Below the pieces are notes generated by a model. That model searched no databases. It saw nothing but the letters and a program-made list of their open reading frames with translations, and was not told the DNA's origin. The position numbers and the translations under genes were made by a program. From contig JAFEUB010001797.1 of NCBI GenBank assembly GCA_024529925.1, forward strand, positions 976,501 to 1,040,500: 64,000 nucleotides of DNA, given 5' to 3'. Shown here piece by piece: positions 54,105 to 63,567 of this stretch (positions are counted from its first letter, which is position 1; the number at the start of each line of letters is the position of its first letter). The stretch comes from Ophthalmolycus amberensis. Taxonomy: Eukaryota > Chordata > Actinopteri > Perciformes > Zoarcidae.

Positions 54105-57100
54105 AGACTGTCACATGCAGGCTGATTCACTTCACTGCACAGCACATGGGTTACGTGAAATAGATGAAAGGTTAGAGGAAGTATGATTTAGAGAAGTGGA
54201 AATGATATAATGGTATAATAAGAGTTTGTTGGACAAAAATGTACTGCTGCTGTCTGTTTCTCTGTGTCCCACACAATCTGAGTTTGTAAAGGAGGATTCC
54301 ACACGTTTCCACATGGTACGAAGCCCAGGAATGGTGTGAAGGACATGTCTGACTGGCAGCAAGCCACTCAATTCACTGACTTCAGAAATAAAGAGGATCC
54401 TGGTAATGTACAGTAACAAAGGTGACTTATACAAATCAATTTTATCAGTAAAAAGAGTCATTCAACTTATGTTTGATAAAACACACACACACGGTTTGAA
54501 ATGTTCCATCTGTCAGGATGGCTGAGCTGTCTCAAATGAGAGGCTATTGAAAGTATTACACCTGTTTTTGAGTTTTTTATTGAAGGCTGTATAATAATGG
54601 AGTGTGATTATTTTTTTTTATATTTCCTGTACCTGTGCACAAGGACAGTAAATTTTTATTTTTGCTTTCTCATAAAGGAAGAGTCTCTACCTGGACCCAG
54701 GTGTCCTTAGGGTTATTCAGAAAGATTAGATTAGATTAGAAAAACTTTATTAATCCCCAGTGGGGAAATTCTTTTGACACCCAAAAGAGCTGATGTGTTT
54801 AACAAAGCCTTGTGAGACAATCTGGTTAATTTACACTTACCAAATGGTTCTGCCTTTTTACAATAGGATATCATGATTTGCAGGCCAAAGAAGAAGCATG
54901 TAAATTAGAATAATTTAGAATTACAGTTGTCCTATTTAGGTTTTGGCTGCAAATGGTCTCAAGGCTAACCATCCAAATTGCAATTTGCTCTCGATAAAGT
55001 TTCATATCTGGGACATGTGATCACAGCAGAGGACAAAATCCCTCCCTCCCAAAATAATACAGGCAATTCAAATTGTGCCTAAACTATAAACTAAGAAACG
55101 AATGATGAGCTTCTTAGGAATGACGTCATAGTATAGAAAGTGGATCCCAAACTACTCAGAAAGAGAGGTACTCCGCTCTTCCATGATTCATGGTAATATC
55201 TTTATGCGCAAGACGAACTGACCCAGACTGATTACTTGATTGCTGGTTTTAATGACATAGAGGACGCATTACTATCAGCTCCGACACTTGGACTATCTGA
55301 ACTTGACACACTGTTCATACAATACGTTGACCTGAGAGACGGTTACATGAAATTAGGTTAGACTCAGAAACATGATCTCTCAGCTCTTGACCAAACAGTC
55401 GACTATGTATTGTCGGGTGACAACTAACGACCAACAACTTGACTTGTTTCCTATTACTGACTATGCGGACGACTTTGATAGCGACACTGACTCCTTTGAC
55501 GATTTAACTGCGCAGGTCTAAAGACAGTTTTTGATTTCTATCTTTTTATTCTTTTGTGTTAATTGAATTACATTGCCTGCTACATTTATGGGATTTTTTA
55601 TCTCACAAGAACAGTTTTTTTTTCTTTTCAGATATCTCACATGATGTATTTTCAAATCATATTTTTGGGGTAATACTTCTGTTGTTACTGAAATGTCCTT
55701 ATAACATATTTTTACATTTTTACGATATTTTGTGATTACGATGTAATCAAAGAGTGGAATGTTATGGGAAAATATGTCATAGTCTTATGTTTTAGGGTTA
55801 AAGAATGTAGTCTTTAGAAGTACAGGCTTTTATGATGGGTGATAGTAAACAGGCTTGTTTCTATCTCTGCAATACTGTGACTTAACTCTTAACCCAGGTC
55901 AGTGACTTCAAAGGAACCACTGGCTGAAGGTAAACAAGGTTTATGGTGTCGCAAACTGATAACAAAGGGATCTGTAAGAGAGTAAAACAGGACACTATGC
56001 TTCAAAGGAAAGCATCTGCTTTGACTTGTTTTCTTCTTCTGTCTGTTTGTTTATTCTTGTTTACGATCGAGATAACAGCATGCTGGCTGGCTCAGTTATA
56101 AATGTCCATGCATCTGACTATGTTTTCAGAGCACCTCACACAGATGACAGAGAAGTGTCTGTGGGACGTGTCTCTCTTTGCCTGCAGGCAAATAAATTGA
56201 CTATTACAACTTGATCATTCATCCAGACTCTGTTTCATTTGACATTGATTTGATAAATATGATAACACTCTTCTCCCATGTACTACAGAAATATTCCACA
56301 ACAGCCTTCTGCCTCCCTCTTTATCAGTTTTTCACTCGATCTAGTTCATCACAATATGACGCCAATTAGCCTCAGTCATTATAATACCATCGTTCTCTCA
56401 GGTTCTAATGTTGGCCTCTGCCTTGTGATCGACATCTCTCACACCTTTGTACTCCCCTCAGGATATTATGTTTAGGTGTCTAGAACAAGCTTTCTCACTG
56501 ATCATGATTTTGATGTGTGTGATTTTGAGAATTTCTGAACTATCGAGATGACACCGGTCACATGGACTTGATGAGCGTTTGGCTCCTGAGCTTGCTCGCC
56601 TTTACTGGTTTGCGTGTGTCTAACCGCATACTGACTAGATGAGATGTGAACTAGAAGTCATTGCACACAAACTACTGTAGAGCTTTGTGCACCTCTTCCA
56701 GGTTTGAAGTCTTTTCATTTTTTTTCAAATAAACAACCTGCTTTGACCTGGATTTGCAGCTACTGGACCCGAGGCCTAGGGGCCAAAGTGTCAAGGGCCC
56801 CTCCGGGCCACCTAAAAAAAAGTGACTCGAAGAGACACGTACCAACCAGGAAGAGCCTCAAAATGTACATTACTTTGCACACAGAACTTCTACTTCCATT
56901 TGCTTCCGTCGGGCAGTAAATAATGGCTTTTTTTTTCTACTCCTTTCTTCTCAATGCCGCGATTGTGTTTCATTATAATTTCAGCGCATACAAATCATTC
57001 GCTTTGTCTGTTTACATGACAATTCTTCTTGGTGTGTACGTCCTCGCTCAAATGATTTCTGTCATCCAGGGAAATTAGTTTCTACTCCTTTACTTTTCCT

Positions 57101-60100
57101 GTGCATGAGGTGCACGGGCAATCTTGCAAATCCATGACATTAAACCTGGAAACAGGCTTACGCTGTATTTACATCATGACATTTTAGGGTTCACTTCACC
57201 CAATCGATGTTGTGTTGTGTTCCCAGGTGAATGGAAATTTGTTGGCAGTGGCCAAATTGAAAAAAATTCAGCAGCTACATGCAGAACCAGAAGACATCCA
57301 TGGAGTAAACTGCTGACAGCGAGGTCAACGGATGTCTCTTCCTCCCTCACATGTGGGAGTATCTTCTTTTCTAAGCTGTTACTGCGTGGCACGCTAACAC
57401 AGAGTCAGCCAGTTAGAAGCACCAGGAAGAGTCGGCAGGCCCGTGAGTGGAATCTGCTCCCGACAGCCTCCAACCACTGCCACTCTGCTGGAAGAGAGCA
57501 TCATGCCTTGGGAGGGAAGACACTCTTGACACCGACTCATCTTGTGCAAAGGGGCTGGGGAAGAGGGAAGTGTGTGGGGGGGGGGGGGGGGTTTGTAGTT
57601 AGTCGGGCGAGTTTAGTGCGGCTCACACCCTGAACTGACTGATTACGAGAGACAGAGTGACCGGGAGTGAGAGGGCTGGATGAGCGGAGGCCCGGGTGGA
57701 TTTCATGCCCCGTGAAAAAGCTCCTTTACAGCGAGAAAAAAAAAGAAAAATCCCATTCCAGAGGAGAAGGATACAATTAAGTTATAGATACTGTCAGGAG
57801 ATTAAATGAAAGCACTGCATGTGATGTAAATACACCGTTTCTACAGTACAGCTTTAAATCGCTTTTCAGCGTAACATGTATCATGACGTGTGGGAGTGTT
57901 ATTTATAATTCTGTCATATCAACATCCTGTTTTCATTGAAATTTCATATTCAGCACTTCCTGCCTCCTCCAAAAAACACAAAATCTGTTAATTGTATTAT
58001 TGTTTTCTAGCTAGAGGGTGTTTTGATGCATTAACAACAATAATCATCGTTTACATTTTTCTTATTATATTAGGTTATGTTTTAATGAACCCTGCATGTA
58101 CTTTTATTTTTCTTGTCACTCATGAAAAGGTAAAATCAATGAAATATTAATCGGAAACAAAAAAGGTCTAAAAATACAGTGCTGAATAAGTAACGGCTGT
58201 GCCATACAAGGGTGAGGAGATACAGTACGTTGCGTCTGTTATCGGATGTAATTCGTGTCGAGAGCCATTTAAAGCAGGTCGAGTGTTAAACCGGAACAAC
58301 GATCTGCAGGACGGTATAATATCGTTGATGACATCAAACGGCTTCGCTCCCGTCTCTCAAGTCCAATTTGTAGAGCAAAGCTATTGACGCGGCAAAACGC
58401 TGCGAGCGAGTTCCACCTACCGCTGGCAACGCCGAAAGGCAAACGGTGAAATACAACAGGGCTCGCAGGGCAGTGTTTGCACAGCGACGTGATCCAATAC
58501 TTTGCTGCCTCGTTCACGGGCGGTTTCCCCACGAGAAGTGAAGCAACCTTCCTCTGTCCACACCAACTTGTACTTATTCATCTCATTCTCTGTTAAATCA
58601 TATCATATCTGTGTTTTTTTCTGTTTCGGTGCAAAAGATGAATGTGAAGCACATCTAAAAATGATCATCAGGAAAACAAGATGTGGACGAGAGTGTGTTT
58701 AACTGCCACAAAGGTGGTAAAAACTCAGTCTTTTTGATCCACTTTGTCTTTTATACCGATATGAAGTTAAGTAAAATAAATCGAGGAGACATCAGTTTGG
58801 TCTGGTTTTAGCTAAGACAATGTACAAGGAATTATCTCGTGTTTGGAGAAGTGAGCATTATACAATGTGTGCATAATGTAATGTAACATCTGGACGAATG
58901 GAATCTGTTGCAGCTGCTGCAGCACAAATGTGACAAACTTCCAGGCGTCAATGATCTTTGATTATCGAGGATAGTGTTGAGATCGGGGCGAATGTAAGAT
59001 GTGAAGGCAGAGGATGACCAACGTCCCAATTGTTGTAGGGTAGTAGCGGAGACCCCTTGGTTAGCTGCCGAAGTAGCAACCCCTATTCTAAAAGAGTGCC
59101 CTGAGTATAGCTGATTCTAGTGACGATAACCTCGCAATGCTAGTTAACCACGTTTAGCTAAAGGAACGTTACCTGGGGTAAGAATAGTAGAGCAACTAAT
59201 AGGTCTTTATAATAGGAATTTAAGCATGGATTTGAAAAGGCAAAACCCAGAATCTATCCAAGCCCCAGCTACTGTGCAAGCACCTCCGCATTTGGAGTGT
59301 TTAAGCCATGAGTTGCCAGCCAAGTCACGTACCCATTAGACCAGAATAGTGAGTCCAACAGACTTGCGTGTACTGGCCTTACCGTGATGCGCGAAGACCC
59401 ACTTAAACAATAGCATGCGAGAGGTAGCTTTAGAGATAATATAAAGAACATTTTGCATGACTGAGCTAAGGCTATTAGCCAAATTAAATGACGTGCCAAA
59501 ACTGCCAGAAACAACGTCCCCATGACGCATGATTTATGCATGGCTTGCCGTACACATTTTTAAGGCTTTAATGAGCTTGCGTTACCCTACGTGTCTAGTA
59601 AACCACTGGCCTTGACAGAATCCCCCAAAACCCACGGATGGCCTGCATCCGTGTTGACGTTTTAGTGAATCAGCGAAACTCACCAGCTTGTTTGCAGAAT
59701 GTTACACCATTCAAGTGATCGCACAGTGACCTGACACGCAGGTCAGCGCGGCACCTGTCATCAAGGTAGATTGTGCATCTTAGGACAAGGAAGATGCCAT
59801 GTCCAACGGGAAAAGCGCAGCCGCTGAAGGATGAGCCTGAATGGAGCTAATTATACTTTATGTGTAAATGTCCAAGTATGGTTTTGCCACATATCCGTCC
59901 CCGTCAGGCGTCACAATAGCGCAGTTGTGGCAGATTACTGGATGCAGAGCACCTGGTCCTGGAGCTCTGAGGAATAATAGCCCTACCAGTGCTGCCCGTT
60001 TACAGATTTGGTCTTTTACTTCCGCCGACCATGCCCCACCCTTCATCACAGCATGCCTTCTCGTTACATAACTGATGTTACTGACTGTCACACTTCACCA

Positions 60101-62533
60101 TTGGTAGCCATTCTTTGCTTTGTTCTCATAAATACCTTTAAATCCCATCCTGCCTTGTGTCCCTCTGCACTTGTCACAGCTTGGGAGCCGGGTTACGACA
60201 TTACACATGGCAGTCTCCAAACCACAGAATGTGGACACTTTTAATCAGCCTTATATGGACAGCCTCTTAAATGTTCATTCCTCCCCTGCAGTTTAACCCA
60301 GTGTGTTTCATATGTCCAGAGACGATTATTCCCAGCAGCCAGGTGAAGCGCCACTAAGCAAAATCTTTTGAGCCAACGTACCCACGCCAAAATAATAGAG
60401 GCCCAGATATGAGCAACGAGCCCAACAATCTGAATCCTATCACATGATTTCACTGCCCAACTATGCATGTAAAAGAGAGGAATAGAGCTGAACCAAATGG
60501 TTTAATAACCATAAATCATGTTGCTGCACACAATGCTATGTGTATGACAATACAATGTAATGTCCTACTTCCATTTACATCGCTTCACCCTGATTGCACT
60601 GAACTTTTACCGCTGCATGACGATCCAGTTCCCTTAATTTACTAAGATTAGGTACTTTATCTTTATAAGATGCAAGTACTTAAAAGCTTCTGTTATGCCA
60701 TTTTAAACTATAAATGCCTCCCTTACTTTACCTGACATATTCCTTCGACTTCTTGATTTAATAATCAGCTGTTGATTACCACGAACGTCGATACAACTGT
60801 TTAAGCTACTTCAATGTATAGGACTAAATCATCGCGCACATTTAGACAGACTGATGTTCCAGACCTTTGCATGAGGAAACTCTCTCAACCTGGACTTTGT
60901 TAAATTTCATTGGAACACTCTGCTCTATGTGTTCTTCTCTGAAACACCAGAGGTGTACCAACAACATGGGCTGTGAAGAATAAAACACTTGTGTTACTCA
61001 TGGATCTACCCATAGAATGTTGGTATAGCTGACACAAGCCATGACCCAACCTCCACAATGCCGAGGAGGGATTGTAGTCATCTGTTACCTCATATTCATA
61101 AACTACTTTATCGCCTTAGCCAAGCCCTGTTAGGAAAGAAGTAAAGTATTAAAAGGTATCAATAAGCAACAAAGGTTAAATATCCTGTACACTATTGGAT
61201 TTGCCCGCCAAACATTTACTCAAAATGCAAGACTATGCTGTTCTGAAGCATCTCAAACGAATTGGCCCATCTCCTATAATCCCAGAGACATGTCAATAGT
61301 GTTTTATCAGTGCACTATTGGTGACGAGCAATTGAGCATGAGCACAGCCCGCGCCAGATTGAATTCGGAGGTGCATGACAAATCGTGCTCCCTTGCGGGC
61401 CTACCGGCATCACGCGCCTTCCGTGATTACTAGCCGCGAGTACCCATCGCGCCAATCACTACGAAGAGGATAACCTAAGTTTAACTGCTGCTTAGTTATG
61501 TTTATTTCCGCTCATAATGATTCGTAGTCTGGTGAATGCGCTCCACTCCCACTACTGGACCATGCGCTTCCATGCGAATGAATGAGTGATGCTGCGGAGC
61601 GCCAGACGTGTGTCAGCCCCATGATTTCCTCATTTGTCGGGGAATGACGAGGAGCGGAAACAAAGTCTCCGTTTCAACAGCGAGGAGCCTGAACTGTCCC
61701 GTGGAGCTGATTTACCATGGCGGCTGGCGGCGCCGATGTTAACAATATAATAGCAGCTGCATCGTTTACCAGAGATTGAAGACCAGTATCGATGGAGTGG
61801 ATGGAGCGGATGGAGCGATCCGGTGGAAATGACGGCGTTGTCTGCATTGGAGGCCCGGAGTGCTGGTGGAGAAAGAGTACGGGACGCCGCCTGCGGAGCT
61901 CGGATGAGCCCGGCGATGGATCGACTGATCGCGAGTAACTGTTAGACTTCCTAGGACACCACCGCGAACTACTAGCCGAGCCAAGAGGGCTTCTTGCTCG
62001 TCTGCGGGGAGCCGCTGCGCCGCGCCGGGCGAGTGTTCCTGCGCCGGCCACCTGGCGGGCTGAATGCCACTTTAAAGTTTGACAGCAAGGAGCTGATTGG
62101 CTTAAGGAAACTGTGTGCCGAATCTGGTTGGTTGCTTAACCGTGCACGCCCCCAATCAGCTGATAGAGTAATTACAAGGAGAGGAGAGACAGCGATCACA
62201 AGCGAATGTCTTCCTGACTGAACTTGCGCATGAGCTACATATGAATGTTTCCCAGTTAGCTGGGATTTACTGGAGTCAGCTAGTCTCCCAATCCACTCCT
62301 TCTCTCATTCATCCTTCCCTCTGCTGGCTTTAGAAAAATCACACATAAAACCAAAGCATTGCTTCTTTTCTTCGTAAACATAAAAACAGCTCTCGGCTCT
62401 GCGAATAGCTCAGTTTTACAGGACGCATTAGACTCACGTGGTGAGCAGCCAGCGAGACTGCTTGGCCAGCCCCAGACAGGCCAGCAGGCAGATGATCAGG
62501 TCCAGGATGAGGAGCAGCAGGTAGGTGAGCCAC
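39316..62533 (-). CDS. ttyh2: Protein tweety homolog 2, C-terminal 322 residues in ten exons
   Basis: Tweety proteins are multi-pass plasma-membrane proteins long described as volume- or calcium-activated anion channels, although that role has been questioned. Coding exons, right to left: 62438-62533, 50163-50235, 46252-46321, 46085-46140, 43791-43883, 43606-43698, 43261-43403, 42137-42322, 41973-42051 and 39316-39396. All junctions are GT-AG and the phases close. The 322 residues match the last 323 or so of the 534-residue human protein. Visible parts are two transmembrane segments (exons at 62438 and 50163), an extracellular domain with Cys residues and N-glycosylation sites (CNQT, NSS), a last transmembrane segment (43261 exon) and a cytoplasmic tail with DYDDIDEEDPFNPRARRM. 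The tail includes PPSY, a PPxY motif of the kind bound by NEDD4-family ubiquitin ligases, formed across the last intron. Start and first transmembrane segments lie beyond 64,000. Confidence 0.95.
39397..41972 (-). other. ttyh2: ttyh2 last intron
   Basis: It holds the candidate microexon at 40,898, an ACACAGAC-type short repeat at 39,414-39,463, and a possible interspersed repeat from about 39,550 to 40,440 with no coding match. Confidence 0.45.
40898..40924 (-). CDS. ttyh2: Candidate alternative 27-nt microexon of ttyh2
   Basis: Between the last two ttyh2 exons, a pyrimidine-rich tract ends in GGAG, followed by 27 nt and a strong donor (CGA|GTAAGT). Read in phase 0, as the flanking exons require, it encodes IYSQQYRNR without a stop. 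A second acceptor (CCCAG) would give a 15-nt version, QYRNR. There is no transcript evidence, and the GAG acceptor is weak. Confidence 0.3.
41973..42051 (-). CDS. ttyh2: ttyh2 exon, cytoplasmic tail ending in PPPS
   Basis: It encodes NQAALFGGNPRHENVPLIGR and GSPPPS, matching human RNPRYENVPLIGRASPPPT. The donor is GTGCGT. Confidence 0.94.
42137..42322 (-). CDS. ttyh2: ttyh2 exon, cytoplasmic tail
   Basis: It encodes RDYDDIDEEDPFNPRARRMA, HSFCSYSSSMGSQNSLHPPA and ISNAPVSEYM-like AVSNAPVSEYM, the signature TTYH2/3 tail. Confidence 0.95.
42790..42820. repeat. Perfect hairpin, 13-bp arms, 5-nt loop
   Basis: AATGATACGCTAC at 42790-42802 is repeated as an exact reverse complement at 42808-42820 around TTGGA, in a ttyh2 intron. 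Confidence 0.85.
43085..43160. repeat. Likely 3' tail of a dispersed fish repeat
   Basis: It contains AATTTCGCTGTGCATCCCTG and AATGACAATAAA, a sequence type common at retroelement ends in fish. The rest of the intron 42,323-43,260 shows only a hairpin and a short CA run. Confidence 0.35.
43261..43403 (-). CDS. ttyh2: ttyh2 exon with the last transmembrane segment
   Basis: It encodes DYLDAMVGVCYDGVEGVLYL and a hydrophobic run to CAIPRAWRQIAC, matching the human GICYDGLQGLLYLGLF segment. Confidence 0.94.
43606..43698 (-). CDS. ttyh2: ttyh2 exon, extracellular domain
   Basis: It encodes RDLLGIQHVLNSSEASLHQL and TALLDCRGLNK, with the conserved NSSE site and DCRGL cysteine. Confidence 0.94.
43791..43883 (-). 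CDS. ttyh2: ttyh2 exon, extracellular domain
   Basis: It encodes PLTIFQRSLTTMQIQIQGLL and QFAVPLFPTAE, nearly identical to human TTYH2. It is 93 nt, phase 0. Confidence 0.94.
43884..46084 (-). other. ttyh2: ttyh2 intron
   Basis: It contains a (GA)n run at about 45,150-45,178 and no exon that I can support. The CT-rich minus-strand frames around 44,400-45,300 are low-complexity. Confidence 0.45.
46085..46140 (-). CDS. ttyh2: ttyh2 exon, extracellular domain
   Basis: It encodes DIVHYYLYCNQTLSNPFQQ, with the conserved YYLYC and a possible N-glycosylation site NQT. Confidence 0.93.
46252..46321 (-). CDS. ttyh2: ttyh2 exon, extracellular domain
   Basis: It encodes GTSDFCVSPDKFLLSQTKGV, matching human ATSDFCVAPDTFILNVTEG, including the conserved Cys. 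Confidence 0.93.
46678..46727. repeat. Perfect hairpin, 24-bp arms, 2-nt loop
   Basis: The arm at 46678-46701 (starting CCGCAGTGTGTTTGACC) is an exact inverted copy of 46704-46727 with only TC between them. No mismatch is seen. Confidence 0.95.
47505..47716. mobile_element. Degraded hAT-type MITE copy
   Basis: A diverged relative of the element at 22,282. It has TTAATCAATTATTC near the left end, a central GGAATATCTTTGAGAC block and GACAGCCCTACAG at the right end. Confidence 0.5.
48237..48662. mobile_element. Non-autonomous DNA transposon with a nested repeat
   Basis: The termini are inverted: AGGGGTGTAACGG at 48237 and CCGTTACACCCCT ending at 48662. Inside both ends GGTACG/CGAACCG-type subterminal blocks recur in inverted orientation. 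The middle (about 48,300-48,420) is another dispersed fish repeat beginning T-rich with AACCTTTATTTAACCAGG. No transposase is encoded, and I could not identify a clear target duplication. Confidence 0.65.
50163..50235 (-). CDS. ttyh2: ttyh2 exon with the next transmembrane segment
   Basis: It encodes MMVFGVLTLVLSWTSLGADL followed by ATAV, matching human LSLLLSWASLAAD. Confidence 0.92.
51206..51749 (+). repeat. 5' LTR
   Basis: It is 544 bp, TG...CA. It has TATAAA at 51543-51548 and AATAAA at 51637-51642, an ordinary LTR promoter and poly(A) layout. A 62-codon open frame inside it is identical in both LTRs and is probably meaningless. Confidence 0.95.
51751..51772 (+). other. Putative primer binding site
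   Basis: TTTGGCGCTGCGAAGCAGGG begins one base after the LTR. The TGGCGC start fits a tRNA 3' end, but I cannot name the tRNA. Confidence 0.5.
52497..52787 (+). pseudogene. gag-like remnant of the LTR element
   Basis: A 96-codon frame, Lys-rich, in the position of gag. Its resemblance to retroviral matrix/gag N-termini is weak, and it stops far short of a normal gag length. Confidence 0.4.
53053..53182. repeat. Interrupted (CA)n repeats inside the LTR element
   Basis: CA runs occur at about 53,057-53,097 and 53,133-53,182, separated by non-repeat sequence. Cys/Val-rich frames across them are artefacts. Confidence 0.85.
54069..54102 (+). repeat. Poly(A) run inside the LTR element
   Basis: An uninterrupted A tract of about 33 bases. 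It could mark the end of a nested retrotransposed sequence or of a captured transcript. Confidence 0.85.
54723..54780 (+). repeat. Fish retroelement tail-like block inside the LTR element
   Basis: AGATTAGATTAGATTAG is followed by AACTTTATTAATCCCCAGTG, a sequence type widely dispersed in fish genomes. It suggests a nested insertion. Confidence 0.5.
54930..55370 (+). pseudogene. Reverse-transcriptase (pol) fragment of the LTR element
   Basis: Translated across several frameshifts and stops, this stretch reads as the C-terminal palm/thumb part of a retroviral-type polymerase. The catalytic part upstream is absent, as are recognisable RNase H and integrase. Confidence 0.6.
55760..56303 (+). repeat. 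3' LTR
   Basis: It is identical to the 5' LTR over 544 bp and is preceded by a purine-rich stretch (CAAAGAGTGGAA) that could be the polypurine tract. Confidence 0.95.
56304..58190. other. ttyh2 intron sequence right of the LTR element
   Basis: It contains a G-run at about 57,575-57,591 and otherwise unassigned AT-rich sequence. No exon is seen. Confidence 0.4.
58190..58545 (-). other. CpG-rich block, possibly a retroelement fragment
   Basis: It is unusually CpG-dense for this intron. On the minus strand one frame contains FHRLPFGVAS, which resembles a reverse-transcriptase motif, but nothing around it confirms this. Confidence 0.25.
58832..59560 (-). pseudogene. Tyrosine recombinase C-terminal remnant (DIRS/Ngaro- or Crypton-like)
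   Basis: From 59,107 leftward the minus strand encodes YSGHSFRIGVATSAANQG and, a few residues on, LGRWSSSAFTSYIRPD. This is the HxxR...W...Y catalytic box II of tyrosine recombinases in uninterrupted frame. Upstream (59,108-59,560) the frame is broken by stops but resembles the preceding recombinase region. No partner domain is clear, so the element class is uncertain. Confidence 0.6.
59561..61300. other. Unassigned sequence, possibly the body of the recombinase element
   Basis: Open frames of 60-80 codons on the minus strand (59,858-60,091 and 60,241-60,468) lie upstream of the recombinase remnant in its reading direction. I recognise no domain in them. Ends and terminal repeats were not found. 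Confidence 0.3.
61330..62220. other. CpG-rich segment with a short Kozak-start ORF
   Basis: GC- and CpG-rich DNA unlike its surroundings. On the plus strand ACCATGGCGGCTGGCGGCGC begins a 20-codon frame (61,718-61,783) ending in TGA. It could be a CpG-island promoter with a first exon, or part of a mobile element. No product is recognised. Confidence 0.35.
62438..62533 (-). CDS. ttyh2: ttyh2 exon with a transmembrane segment
   Basis: It encodes WLTYLLLLILDLIICLLACL and GLAKQSRWLLT, matching human WLSYLLLFILDLVICLIACLGLAKRS. It enters with two bases of a codon from an exon outside the window. Confidence 0.93.
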
Positions 62534-63506
62534 CTGCAGAGACAGACAGAGACACACAATCAAACTGCTGCTGCTGAATACTTGAATTTGGCAAAGTAAG
62601 AGGAGTTTCGTTAAAGGGGGAGTCACGGTTTCATGTAACCTGGGTGTTATTGGTATCCGTTTTTCGCTTTATTCCCTATCAGTAACAATACCACTGTATC
62701 CATTGTAAAATTTAAACAACATTTTAGAAACTACAAACAATAAAACATCAATCTAATGCGTTGCTTGTTCAAGTATGTTTTTCTGTAGTCAGCATCCTAA
62801 CAGTGTTGTTTTAAAATGAAAGAGACTAAATTGACTAAGAATCTGAGTGGTAGTCTGTCAGCATGCCAGAACAAAATCTTGACTTGAAAAAAAAAAGAAA
62901 AAGAATAAAACAGAATTTGAAGTCATTAATGCACTGTGGCTTAAAAAACGACTTGTGTGTAGGAGGGAGGTTTTTGTAACTTCAGGTTCCGGGGGACGCC
63001 CAGGGAGCTAGATTCACAATGTTTATCGGTATCTAGTAGAAGGATGATAATCTGTTTATTTACTTGTTTTATTTAGTTTTTAGTTTTTTGTTGTTTTGTT
63101 GTTTTGTTTTGTTTGTTTTGTTTTAGTTTTTTGTATTTTTTGTGTCCGGGATTGGTTGTTTGTGTGGTTGGCAGGTATGTTACGTGCTGTTCTGTTTGTG
63201 AGTGGCATGTCGCACTCCTGTGTAAACTGAAAATAAAAAGATTGAAAGAAAAAAAAAATGACTTGAATAAAACATGTAGAAGTAAAAACAGAAACGCAGG
63301 TGAGGTCCCCAGGAGGAGTGCCAGGCTTTACATAAACTCATGTTTACTGAGGTAATAAATCAAGTGAGTCGTTTTCTCATAGACTTCTATACAACCTGAC
63401 TTCATTTTGGAGAGCCTCGCTTCCAACGCTGTCTCCAGCTCTATTCATACAACCAGGAGAGAGTCCCACTTATTTTCACGTCAACAGACACAAGCTGTGA
63501 TCTGAG

Positions 63507-63567
<61 letters not shown>

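Larger units (their letters stand above)
51206..56303 (+). mobile_element. Endogenous retrovirus-like LTR element, full length but non-coding
   Basis: Two 544-bp direct repeats (51206-51749 and 55760-56303) flank about 4.0 kb. Both start TG and end CA, and the insertion is bracketed by a 4-bp target duplication GCCT (51202-51205 and 56304-56307). By eye the two LTRs are identical throughout, which indicates a very recent insertion. The interior has only a short gag-like frame near 52,497 and a broken reverse-transcriptase fragment near 54,930-55,370. No envelope gene is recognisable, so it cannot move on its own. It lies antisense in a ttyh2 intron. Confidence 0.92.

Noticed and set aside
57124..57633. 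169-codon open frame on the plus strand
   Set aside because: Composition is low-complexity toward the G-run, there is no recognisable domain, and there is no splice or start support.
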